Positions 29,771-37,149 of a stretch of 64,000 nucleotides of DNA are shown one piece after another (within the stretch, counting starts at the first letter, position 1; each line of letters begins with the position of its first letter). Source of the stretch: Larkinella punicea (GTDB lineage: Bacteria; Bacteroidota; Bacteroidia; Cytophagales; Spirosomataceae); NCBI RefSeq assembly GCF_003334855.1, contig NZ_QOWE01000014.1:124001-188000 (forward strand), given 5' to 3'. The translations under genes and the position numbers were made by a program. The notes below the pieces were generated by a model. It was given only the letters and a program-made list of their open reading frames with translations, had not been told where the DNA came from and ran no database searches.

Positions 29771-32666
29771 GAGAAAATTACGCTACGGCATCGGGCTTCT
29801 TGGCCTGATGCTGACCCACCTGGCCTGGTCACAGACGAAACTCGTGGAGACCGTCACCCGCAAAGAGGGCGAACTGATTATTCCGTACCAGAAGTACGTG
29901 TTACCCAATGGGTTGACGCTGGTCATTCACGAAGACCATTCCGATCCGATTGTCCACGTCGATGTCACCTACCACGTCGGATCGGCGCGGGAAGAGATCG
30001 GCAAGTCGGGGTTTGCCCACTTTTTCGAGCACATGATGTTTCAGGGCTCCGATCACGTGGCCGATGATGAGCATTTTAAACTCGTGACCGAAGCCGGCGG
30101 CACCCTGAACGGGACTACCAACGGCGACCGTACCAACTATTTCGAAACCGTACCCAGCAACCAACTGGAACGCGCGCTCTGGCTCGAAGCCGACCGGATG
30201 GGCTTTTTGCTGGATGCCGTGACCCAGAAGAAATTCGAAATTCAACGGGCGACCGTGAAGAACGAACGCGGTCAGAATTACGACAACCGCCCATACGGTT
30301 TGTCTTACGAGTATACCGCCAAGAACCTCTACCCCTACGGCCACCCGTATTCCTGGCTCACCATCGGCTACATCGAAGACCTGAACCGGGTGAATGTCAA
30401 TGACCTGAAGAACTTCTTCCTGCGCTGGTATGGCCCCAACAATGCGGTTTTGACCATCGGTGGCGACGTGGACCCCAAACAGGTGGTGCAACTGACCGAG
30501 AAATATTTCGGCAGCATTCCGAAAGGCCCGGAAGTGACCAAAACCATTGTGCCTCCGGTGGTGGTCGACAAAGACCGCTACGTGTCTTACGAAGACAACA
30601 TCCGGTTTCCGATGCTGCGGATTACGTACCCGACCGTGGCGCGTTTCCACCCGGACGAAGCACCCCTGGACGCGCTGGCCCAGATTCTGGGCGGTGGCAA
30701 AAGTTCGTTGTTCTACAAAAACCTGGTCAAAACCGAAAAAGCGGTTCAGGCCAACGTCGGCCACCCGGCCAATGAGTTAGCCGGGGAGTTTACGTTTACG
30801 GTGCTGCCTTTCCCGAACGTCCGGCTGGACAGCGCGGAAACGATCGTCCGGAACTCGCTGGCCGAATTCGAAGCCCGTGGGGTGACCGACGACGACCTCG
30901 CCCAGTTTAAAGCCACACGCGAAGCCGAAATTATTGATTATCTGTCCAGTGTTTCCGGCAAAGTTTCGCAACTGGCTTCTTTCCAGACCTTTACCGGATC
31001 GCCAAATTACCTGCCGACCGAACTGAAACGGTATCAGGCGCTCACGAAAGCCGATATCATGCGGGTTTACAATCAGTATATCAAGGGCAAAAACGCCGTT
31101 ATTCTGACGGTTTATCCCAAAGATAAAAAGGAGATTGTGGCACATCCCGACAACTACACCATTGCGACGGAAGGATACAAGGCCCCGGATTACGGCTACG
31201 ACGGTTTGAAATACGCCAAGGCAAAAGATTCATTCGACCGGAGCAAAAAACCGGCTCCCGGTGCCAGCCCAACCCTGAAAGTTCCGCCGTTCTGGTCCGA
31301 CAAGCTGCCGAACGGTTTGAAAATGATCGGGACTAAAAACGATGAAATCCCGACGGTAACCCTGCTGTTTTCGGTAAAAGGAGGTCACACGCTGTCGGCG
31401 AAAGACCCTTCCAAAGCCGGGATTGCCCAGCTTACGGCGGCATTGATGAACGAAGCAACGCAGAATTTCAGCAATGAGGAAATCAACGCGAAGCTCGAAA
31501 AACTGGGTAGCAGCATCCAGATTTACGCCAGCACGGAAGAAATTCAGGTGTCGGTTTCGTCGCTAACCAAAAATCTGGACGCAACGCTGGCGCTGGTGGA
31601 AGAGAAAATGTTCCGCCCCAAATTTGCCACGGAAGACTTTGTTCGACTGAAAAAACAACAGCTCGAACTGATCTCGAACCAGAGTACGCAGCCGGTGGTG
31701 ATTGCCAACAAAGCCTACAGCCGACTGCTCTACGGCGCGGACAACATCCGGGCCATTCCGACCAGCGGGACGGTTAAAACCGTTGAAAACATCTCGCTGG
31801 ACGACGTGAAAGCCTTCTACCAGCAGAATTTCTCGCCCTCCGTCACGAACCTGGTCATCGTGGGCGACGTCGAAAAAACCGCCATTCTGCCGAAGCTCGA
31901 TTTCCTGAAAAAGTGGGCCGCCAAACCGGTCACTTTACCCAAAGCACCCATTGCCAAAAAAATCGACAAAACCCGTATCTACCTGATTGACAAAGACAAA
32001 GCCGCTCAATCGGAAATTCGGATCGGGTATTTGACGGATTTGCCATACGATGCCACGGGCGAGTATTACAAAGCCGGGCTGGCCAACTACATCCTCGGCG
32101 GTGCGTTCAACAGCCGGATCAACATGAACCTGCGTGAAGACAAAGGCTGGACGTACGGCGCGCGTTCGTCGTTCGGCAGCACCAAAACGCCTGGTCCTTT
32201 CACGGCTCAGGCCGGGGTGAAAGCAGCCGCTACGGATAGCTCGGTGGTCGAATTCGTTAAAGAACTGACGAACTACGGCAAAACCGGGATTACGGAAGAC
32301 GAACTGGCCTTCCTGAAAAGTTCGGTCGGCCAGCGGGATGCGCTGCGGTACGAAACCTCGTTCCAGAAGGCACTTTTCCTGAATCAGATCATCGACTACG
32401 ATCTGCCGGGCAACTTCGTGGAGCAGCAGAGCCAGATTTTGCAAAAAATGACGAAGAAAGAAATCGACGCCATCGCCAAAAAACGCCTGCCCGTCAATAA
32501 CCTGATTATTACGGTCGTGGGCGACAAATCGGCCGTTAAACCGGGTTTGCAGCGGCTGGGCTACGAAATCGTTGAACTCGACAAGGAAGGCAATCCGGCC
32601 GTTGCGGAAGGTACCTCGACCCCGGCTTCGCTCGGTGGTGCCTCGTCGACCAATCCGAAGAAATAA
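29769..32666 (+). CDS. M16 family zinc metallopeptidase (two-domain, exported)
   Basis: A 965-residue protein with a signal peptide (YGIGLLGLMLTHLAWSQ). The N-terminal M16 unit has the inverted zinc motif HFFEH (residues 84-88) with a distal Glu in NERGQNYDN; a second M16 unit from about residue 510 lacks the HxxEH motif and would serve as the paired clamshell half. This is the usual layout of fused bacterial PqqL/pitrilysin-like proteases that degrade peptides in the periplasm. The C-terminus is a low-complexity Ser/Thr/Pro tail. A 44-bp perfect palindrome follows the stop. Confidence 0.92.
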   Translation: MRKLRYGIGLLGLMLTHLAWSQTKLVETVTRKEGELIIPYQKYVLPNGLTLVIHEDHSDPIVHVDVTYHVGSAREEIGKSGFAHFFEHMMFQGSDHVADDEHFKLVTEAGGTLNGTTNGDRTNYFETVPSNQLERALWLEADRMGFLLDAVTQKKFEIQRATVKNERGQNYDNRPYGLSYEYTAKNLYPYGHPYSWLTIGYIEDLNRVNVNDLKNFFLRWYGPNNAVLTIGGDVDPKQVVQLTEKYFGSIPKGPEVTKTIVPPVVVDKDRYVSYEDNIRFPMLRITYPTVARFHPDEAPLDALAQILGGGKSSLFYKNLVKTEKAVQANVGHPANELAGEFTFTVLPFPNVRLDSAETIVRNSLAEFEARGVTDDDLAQFKATREAEIIDYLSSVSGKVSQLASFQTFTGSPNYLPTELKRYQALTKADIMRVYNQYIKGKNAVILTVYPKDKKEIVAHPDNYTIATEGYKAPDYGYDGLKYAKAKDSFDRSKKPAPGASPTLKVPPFWSDKLPNGLKMIGTKNDEIPTVTLLFSVKGGHTLSAKDPSKAGIAQLTAALMNEATQNFSNEEINAKLEKLGSSIQIYASTEEIQVSVSSLTKNLDATLALVEEKMFRPKFATEDFVRLKKQQLELISNQSTQPVVIANKAYSRLLYGADNIRAIPTSGTVKTVENISLDDVKAFYQQNFSPSVTNLVIVGDVEKTAILPKLDFLKKWAAKPVTLPKAPIAKKIDKTRIYLIDKDKAAQSEIRIGYLTDLPYDATGEYYKAGLANYILGGAFNSRINMNLREDKGWTYGARSSFGSTKTPGPFTAQAGVKAAATDSSVVEFVKELTNYGKTGITEDELAFLKSSVGQRDALRYETSFQKALFLNQIIDYDLPGNFVEQQSQILQKMTKKEIDAIAKKRLPVNNLIITVVGDKSAVKPGLQRLGYEIVELDKEGNPAVAEGTSTPASLGGASSTNPKK

Positions 32667-32684
32667 ATCCGGAATTGAAAATAG

Positions 32685-32728
32685 ATTTACGCCAAAAGCC
32701 ACTCCCGGGAGTGGCTTTTGGCGTAAAT
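32685..32728. terminator. 44-bp perfect palindrome after the M16 gene
   Basis: ATTTACGCCAAAAGCCACTC-CC is followed directly by its exact reverse complement (22-bp arms, no spacer). It starts 18 bp after the stop at 32666. No T-run follows, so termination would depend on the hairpin alone; as DNA it could form a cruciform. Confidence 0.6.
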
Positions 32729-32791
32729 AGTGATTGCTTCGGTTGTTTCAGAACGCCCGGTATAAAAACCGCAAATATTTTTGGAACTGCT

Positions 32792-32822
32792 CTTGTATCT
32801 TATGAATTTGTTTTTAACTTTG
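32792..32822 (+). promoter_or_regulatory. Bacteroidota-type promoter for the DUF4153-like gene
   Basis: CTTG (32792-32795, -33) and TAACTTTG (32815-32822, -7) are separated by 19 bp. The start codon is at 32972, so the 5' leader would be about 145 nt. An in-frame ORF extending upstream through this promoter was therefore not accepted. Confidence 0.5.
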
Positions 32823-32971
32823 AATCACAAAGTACTTTTAGTAAGAACAAAAACAGGAGGCTATCCGGAACACTGCTGATGCACTCATCCATTGGGCATT
32901 GTTCGGAAACGCCAGGTCAACCCTTTTTACAGGCAAAGAAACAAATCCTATTCACTTTAAATTACTGTGTC

Positions 32972-34216
32972 ATGAAAGATGAAATTCTATCAAATCTCAA
33001 CAACCCCGGACAGCTTGAGCGTTTGTATAGAGCCGACAAACCAACGTTTAAGCGCGCATTCAAAGCGCTCTATCCCGAACTAAAAGACAATGCCCTGCTT
33101 ACCTTTTGGAACGAACGAATCAATTTCGCGAGTGAAGACATTTCCTGGGGTTCGCGGAAAGACCTGATCGTTATCCTTGTTGCTTCTCTTGTGGCCGGTG
33201 GCATCGCTAAGTTACCGGTACTTTTATCCATCGATGAAGAGTATTTCTATACCCGAAACATCGGTTTTATCATTTTTCCGGTACTGACAGCCTACTTTGC
33301 CTGGAAGAATAAATTATCAATGGGTAAGCTTTTTTTTATAGCAATCTCAATCCTCGCAGCTATATTTTTTATCAATTTTCTACCCGACGTTAAAAGAAGC
33401 GACACCCTGGATCTAGCGTGCATTCACGTTGTCTTATTTCTATGGTCGATACTCGGTTTTGCCTTTGTTGGTGAGACGGGCAATGCCGATGAGAAACGGC
33501 TTAACTATTTGAGGTACAACGGTGACCTGATCGTCATGACCACCCTCATCCTAATCGCCGGCGGCATCATGACCGGTTTAACCATCGGTCTATTCAAGCT
33601 GATCGGCTTTGAGATTGAAAAGCTTTATTTCGATTACTTTGGCATTTTCGGGCTTTCTGCGGCCCCCATCATAGGGACTTATCTCACCCAGACCAATCCG
33701 CAATTAGTCGGTAAAGTTTCTCCGGTGATCGCTAAAATATTCAGTCCGCTAGTCGTCGTCATGCTGGTTATCTATCTCGTAGCCATCGTTTATTCCGGCA
33801 AAGACCCCTACAACGACCGGGAGTTTTTACTGCTTTTCAATGCGCTATTGGTTGGCGTTATGGCCATCATCTTTTTTTCCGTCGCAGAAACATCGAAAAC
33901 CACAAAAAGCCAGATGGAAATCTGGATTCTTTTTCTGCTATCGGCTATCACGATCGTGGTAAATGGCATTGCGTTATCGGCCATCCTGTTCCGGATTTCA
34001 GAATGGGGCATCACGCCCAACAGAACCGCCGTACTGGGCAGTAATGTTTTAATTTTAATCCATCTTCTGCTGGTAACAGCACAACTTTTCAGGGTCCTTT
34101 CCAGGAAGACGACGATAGCCAGCGTCGGAAAAACCACCGCCTTCTACCTTCCCGTTTACGCCCTATGGACCATCATTGTGACCTTCCTGTTTCCGGTTTT
34201 GTTTGGGTTTAAATAG
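32972..34216 (+). CDS. DUF4153-like multi-pass membrane protein
   Basis: A 414-residue protein with a hydrophilic N-terminus (about 55 residues, Lys/Glu-rich) and about eleven hydrophobic helices from residue 65 to the end. The pattern with FGIFGLSAAPIIGTYL in the middle and short polar loops fits DUF4153 proteins, whose function is unknown. The N-terminus MKDEILSNLNNPGQLERLYR also resembles a small cytoplasmic helix bundle. The start is set at 32972, after a promoter at 32792-32822; the ORF is open further upstream but that part crosses the promoter. It appears to be a single-gene unit. Confidence 0.65.
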   Translation: MKDEILSNLNNPGQLERLYRADKPTFKRAFKALYPELKDNALLTFWNERINFASEDISWGSRKDLIVILVASLVAGGIAKLPVLLSIDEEYFYTRNIGFIIFPVLTAYFAWKNKLSMGKLFFIAISILAAIFFINFLPDVKRSDTLDLACIHVVLFLWSILGFAFVGETGNADEKRLNYLRYNGDLIVMTTLILIAGGIMTGLTIGLFKLIGFEIEKLYFDYFGIFGLSAAPIIGTYLTQTNPQLVGKVSPVIAKIFSPLVVVMLVIYLVAIVYSGKDPYNDREFLLLFNALLVGVMAIIFFSVAETSKTTKSQMEIWILFLLSAITIVVNGIALSAILFRISEWGITPNRTAVLGSNVLILIHLLLVTAQLFRVLSRKTTIASVGKTTAFYLPVYALWTIIVTFLFPVLFGFK

Positions 34217-34263
34217 CGTATTGCCCCATATCAATCCCGACCTGACTCATCAACGTTCCGAAA

Positions 34264-34302
34264 TCAGGAACCGCTCACTCAGCCCGAATGAGTGGTTCCT
34301 GA
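34264..34302. terminator. Hairpin between the membrane-protein gene and tetR
   Basis: TCAGGAACC-GCTC-ACTCA (34264-34281) pairs with TGAGTGGTTCCTGA (34289-34302), leaving GCTC bulged. It is followed by AAAAAAAA on the plus strand, so the T-tract is on the minus strand; it would end minus-strand transcripts best and may still stop plus-strand ones. Confidence 0.45.
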
Positions 34303-34320
34303 AAAAAAATTCAGAAATAG

Positions 34321-34351
34321 TTTGCACTTCATATACCGATCGGTATATTTG
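34321..34351 (+). promoter_or_regulatory. tetR promoter with embedded operator
   Basis: TTTG (34321-34324), a 19-bp spacer and TATATTTG (34344-34351) make a consensus Bacteroidota promoter. An 18-bp perfect palindrome, ATATACCGATCGGTATAT (34331-34348), fills the spacer and overlaps the -7 box. The ATG is at 34356, 4 nt after the -7 box, so transcription would start at or next to the start codon. Confidence 0.8.
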
Positions 34352-34355
34352 CAGC

Positions 34356-34967
34356 ATGAAATTTACCCCGCGATCGGAAGCCACCCGCCAATTCATTATT
34401 GAGACTGCCGCCAGCATTTTCAACAAGAAGGGCTATGCGGGCACATCGCTATCGGATCTGACGGAGGCCACGCGGCTGACGAAGGGCAGCATTTACGGAA
34501 ATTTCGAGAACAAAGAAGACGTTGCCCTGGCGGTTTTTAATTTCAATGCCGCCCGCCGGAACAAGCTGGTTCGAACCCGGCTCAGCCGGGCCGTTCGTCC
34601 GAAAGAGAAACTACTGGCCTTTATCGATCTGTTCAATCAGGAAGAAATTCAGCAATTTCCGGAAGGCGGTTGTCCGCTGCTGAATGCGGGCGTTGAAGCC
34701 GATGATACGCACGAACCCTTGCGGCAACGCGTAGCGGAAGAACTGATCGAAACCCAGACCGAACTGGCTTCCATTATTCGGACGGGCATTCAGGTAAACG
34801 AGTTTCAGGCCAATACGGATGCCGAAAAGGTGGCCGTTGCGCTGGTTGCGCTCATTCAGGGCGGTATTTTCATTGCCCGGACGACGCAGAATCCGTTTTA
34901 TCTGGATACGGTGCTGGAAACCGCCCGGAAAATGGTACACAACATCGAAACAAAACCTACATCTTAA
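34356..34967 (+). CDS. TetR/AcrR family transcriptional regulator
   Basis: A 203-residue repressor. The N-terminal helix-turn-helix (about 10-55) reads FIIETAASIFNKKGYAGTSL followed by SDLTEATRLTKGSIYGNF, typical of TetR; the C-terminal ligand-binding region contains FPEGGCPLLNAGVEADDTH. The ATG at 34356 is supported by the promoter ending at 34351; a longer ORF from 34203 crosses the promoter. A perfect palindrome over its own promoter predicts autorepression. The same 14-bp core (ATACCGATCGGTAT) lies before the SDR gene downstream, making that gene a probable target. Confidence 0.93.
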   Translation: MKFTPRSEATRQFIIETAASIFNKKGYAGTSLSDLTEATRLTKGSIYGNFENKEDVALAVFNFNAARRNKLVRTRLSRAVRPKEKLLAFIDLFNQEEIQQFPEGGCPLLNAGVEADDTHEPLRQRVAEELIETQTELASIIRTGIQVNEFQANTDAEKVAVALVALIQGGIFIARTTQNPFYLDTVLETARKMVHNIETKPTS

Positions 34968-34972
34968 TTTTT

Positions 34973-35004
34973 TTTGAGCACATATATACCGATCGGTATA
35001 CATC
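34973..35004 (+). promoter_or_regulatory. Second TetR operator before the SDR gene
   Basis: TATACCGATCGGTATA (34985-35000) is a 16-bp perfect palindrome sharing its core with the tetR operator. TTTG at 34973-34976 and TATACATC at 34997-35004 (20-bp spacer) may form a weak promoter overlapped by the operator. The SDR gene starts at 35040. Confidence 0.7.
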
Positions 35005-35039
35005 ATTTATCCAATCAATTCACAGTCTATTTTACAAAC

Positions 35040-35786
35040 ATGAAAACGCAGAACAACACGGTTTTAATTACGGGCGGCAGTGCCGGTATCGGTTTTGAAA
35101 TCGCCAAATTATTCGCCCAACGTGGCAATCAGGTCATTATCACTGGCCGCAATGCCGAACGACTGCAACAGGCCGCAGCGCAACTGGACAACACCACAGC
35201 CATCGTCTCCGACGTCAGCAATCCGGCGGATGTCGATCAGTTGGTGGAACGCTTGAACAAAGACTTCCCGACCCTGAATCTGGTCATCAACAACGCCGGG
35301 CGGGCATTCTATTATTCCCTGTCTGAAGACGGCATTCAAGCGAGCGACAAAGCCGGGGAGGAAATGACGACGAACTACCTTGCCATCATCCGTTTGACGG
35401 AAAAGCTATTGCCACTCCTGAAAAAACAAAGCGAGGCCGCGCTGGTCAATGTCTCGTCCATTGTCGCCTTCGTCCCCGGTCACACCACGGCTACCTATTC
35501 GGCCAGCAAAGCCGCCTTACACGCCTACACGCAGGCGATGCGGTATACACTGGCGAAAGATACGGCCATCAAGGTTTTTGAACTGATGCCGCCCTTGGTC
35601 AATACTGACTTCTCGCAGGAAATTGGCGGCATCAACGGCATCTCGCCCACGGTCGTAGCCCAGGATCTGCTGACAGCCCTCGAAACAGACACCTACGAAA
35701 TCCATGTCGGCAACACCGCCACGCTCTATAAACTCTTCCTTTCCTCACCCGAAGAAGCCTTTCTGGCGTTGAATACCGGTCGATAA
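35040..35786 (+). CDS. Short-chain dehydrogenase/reductase, probable TetR target
   Basis: A 248-residue SDR of the DltE-like group: cofactor motif TGGSAGIGFE near residue 12, NNAGRAF near 88, and the active-site YSASK motif (ATYSASKAALHAYT). It probably reduces a carbonyl in the cytoplasm using NAD(P)H. The ATG at 35040 is preferred over a TTG at 34974 because the latter would place the operator inside the coding region. Its operator matches that of the upstream tetR, so it is likely induced by the ligand or substrate sensed by that repressor. Confidence 0.9.
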   Translation: MKTQNNTVLITGGSAGIGFEIAKLFAQRGNQVIITGRNAERLQQAAAQLDNTTAIVSDVSNPADVDQLVERLNKDFPTLNLVINNAGRAFYYSLSEDGIQASDKAGEEMTTNYLAIIRLTEKLLPLLKKQSEAALVNVSSIVAFVPGHTTATYSASKAALHAYTQAMRYTLAKDTAIKVFELMPPLVNTDFSQEIGGINGISPTVVAQDLLTALETDTYEIHVGNTATLYKLFLSSPEEAFLALNTGR

Positions 35787-35836
35787 AAGCGGTTTTTTCC
35801 TGCCTTCGCAGGCTATCCAGGGCCTATTTTTATGCC

Positions 35837-35844
35837 TATCTTTG
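35837..35844 (+). promoter_or_regulatory. -7 box before the YdeI/DUF1905 gene
   Basis: TATCTTTG matches TAnnTTTG; no TTTG is found about 20 bp upstream. The gene start is at 35877, giving a leader of roughly 30 nt. Confidence 0.4.
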
Positions 35845-35876
35845 GGCAATGGCGTTGAATAGGCCGCCTTACTGCT

Positions 35877-36356
35877 ATGGAAAAACCGTTGGTCAATGGC
35901 TCGTATCTGTTGGAAAAATTTCAGGGGAAAGGGGGCTGGACGTATGCCGCACTACCCGAAGTGAAACCAGACAAAAAAGCGTATTTCAACTGGGTGAAGG
36001 TAAACGGCACGATCGACGGTTACGAAATAAAGAACTACAGCCTGATGCCGATGGGCAATGGCAAGCTGTTTCTGGCGGTAAAGGCCGAAATCAGGAAGCA
36101 GATCGGAAAGAAAGCGGGCGATTGGGTGGAGGTGGTGCTGTATCCCGCTCAGGCTCCGGTCGATACACAAAAAGACCTGCTGCTCTGCCTGGAAGACGAA
36201 CCAGCCGCCCACCAAACATTTTTAAATTACACCAAAGCCGAGCAAAAAGCGTACATTGACTGGATCGATTCGGCCAAAACGGAGGAAACCAAAATTGACC
36301 GACTGGCCGAAACCATCAACCGGCTGTTGAGGCAGCAAAAGTTTTCGGAGAAGTGA
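35877..36356 (+). CDS. YdeI/OmpD-associated family protein with DUF1905 domain
   Basis: A 159-residue soluble protein. The first 95 residues form a DUF1905 beta-barrel (GGWTYAALPE, then V-K-V-N-G-T-I-D-G-Y and MPMGNGKLFLAVKAEIR). The C-terminal part has the YdeI signature (a Phe/Tyr-rich helix, LNYTKAEQKAYIDWIDSAK, with K-T-E-E-T-K-I-D-R) where related proteins have the motif for bacteriocin-protection YdeI. The biochemical role is not established. It stands alone and is followed by the perfect inverted repeat A2. Confidence 0.85.
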   Translation: MEKPLVNGSYLLEKFQGKGGWTYAALPEVKPDKKAYFNWVKVNGTIDGYEIKNYSLMPMGNGKLFLAVKAEIRKQIGKKAGDWVEVVLYPAQAPVDTQKDLLLCLEDEPAAHQTFLNYTKAEQKAYIDWIDSAKTEETKIDRLAETINRLLRQQKFSEK

Positions 36357-36362
36357 AGGGTG

Positions 36363-36464
36363 GTTTACGGGGTATTCGGTTTACGGGTTACGGTGGCTGA
36401 CGCATGCTTTTCTCTCGCGTCAGCCACCGTAACCCGTAAACCGAATACCCCGTAAACCGTAAAC
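36363..36464. repeat. Large intergenic inverted repeat, family A copy 2 (perfect 41-bp arms)
   Basis: Arms 36363-36403 and 36417-36457 are perfectly complementary over 41 bp, around the 13-nt loop ATGCTTTTCTCTC. The arms hold GGTATTCGGTTTACGG words and the inner stem GGCTGACGC. The right arm continues with CGTAAAC. The gap is convergent: it separates the stop of the YdeI gene (36356) from the stop of the DUF4440 gene (36465). Confidence 0.95.
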
Positions 36465-36902
36465 TTAAATCTTAACCGCCTGCCGGGCGAGCAATTTCCA
36501 GTCGCCTTTCTGCTTGACCCAAACGAGCAAAACCGAGAGTTTGACCGTTCCGGCCACGCCTTTATTGTTGGTCGTTCCCGACAGTTTGTGCCGCACCCAG
36601 GCGGTGTTATCCACGATGGAAACGCTCTGATCGGTCAGGTCAATCGTCACGAAATCAGACTCTTTGCTCACCAGGGCTTTAACAAAAGCGGTTTTATCTT
36701 CCAGCAATCCATTCGAGTGTCCGTACGTCAGTTGATCGGTGACGAGGGATTCGAGCGTGGCCTGATCGGCATCGATGATGCCTTTCCGCAGCTTCTCAAC
36801 GGCTTGCTCAACGGCCTGTTTTTCGTCTTTTTTACCGGGCTCGGTGGCCATCAGGTTGCCGGTTACCAACAACAATACAAGCAGGCATTTCAGGGTTTTC
36901 AT
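36465..36902 (-). CDS. Exported DUF4440 / SnoaL-like protein
   Basis: A 145-residue protein with a signal peptide (MKTLKCLLVLLLVTGNLMA) and a DUF4440 NTF2-like domain: Q-A-V-E-K-L-R-K-G-I-I-D-A-D, LESLVTDQLTYGHSNG, and the closing W-V-K-Q-K-G-D-W-K-L-L-A-R-Q-A-V-K-I. Proteins of this fold bind small ligands; no specific function is known for this group. It is a single gene facing the YdeI gene across inverted repeat A2, with inverted repeat D just upstream of its start. Confidence 0.87.
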   Translation of the reverse strand: MKTLKCLLVLLLVTGNLMATEPGKKDEKQAVEQAVEKLRKGIIDADQATLESLVTDQLTYGHSNGLLEDKTAFVKALVSKESDFVTIDLTDQSVSIVDNTAWVRHKLSGTTNNKGVAGTVKLSVLLVWVKQKGDWKLLARQAVKI

Positions 36903-36936
36903 GGTCGTAAAAGTAAGGGTTACATGTTAGGAATAA

Positions 36937-37028
36937 GACAATAGAATAAAGAGGTGAGACAAGAGATCTGAGACAGAAAACCGGTGAATAATTTCCGGTT
37001 TCTATTCTCACTTCTTTATTATCTTGTT
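36937..37028. repeat. Intergenic inverted repeat, family D
   Basis: The left arm at 36937-36960 (AGACAATAGAATAAAGAGGT...) pairs imperfectly with 37004-37028 (TCTCACTTCTTTATTATCTTG). An inner stem pairs AGAAAACCGG with CCGGTTTCT. It lies upstream of the DUF4440 gene and downstream of the GH95 gene, next to repeat B4. Confidence 0.65.
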
Positions 37029-37034
37029 TTTAGT

Positions 37035-37145
37035 ACTTACGTCTGATACATTTATTTGAATTTAAAACGCCCCTAAATCCCCTAAAGGGGACTGTCAAAT
37101 CCGGATCACAAAGTCCCCTTTAGGGGATTTAGGGGCGAAAGTCCT
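37035..37145. repeat. Large intergenic inverted repeat, family B copy 4 with shared flanks
   Basis: Perfect 26-bp arms (37068-37093 and 37112-37137) with a short 18-nt loop that keeps only ATCCGGAT of the family loop. The flanks ACTTACGTCTGATA (37035-37048) and GCGAAAGTCCT (37135-37145) equal those around copy 3. It ends 5 bp before the GH95 stop. Confidence 0.9.
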
Positions 37146-37149
37146 AGTC

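Noticed and set aside
32675-32971. N-terminal extension of the DUF4153-like ORF
   Set aside because: The extension contains the 44-bp palindrome and the promoter at 32792-32822 and has no membrane or domain pattern.
34203-34355. N-terminal extension of the TetR ORF
   Set aside because: It crosses a consensus promoter and a perfect operator palindrome; the TetR fold starts at 34356.
35849-36259. ORF of 136 codons whose ATG lies 4 nt after the -7 box TATCTTTG
   Set aside because: Its position mimics the leaderless regulator genes, but the translation is low-complexity and out of frame with the YdeI/DUF1905 protein, which has clear family motifs.
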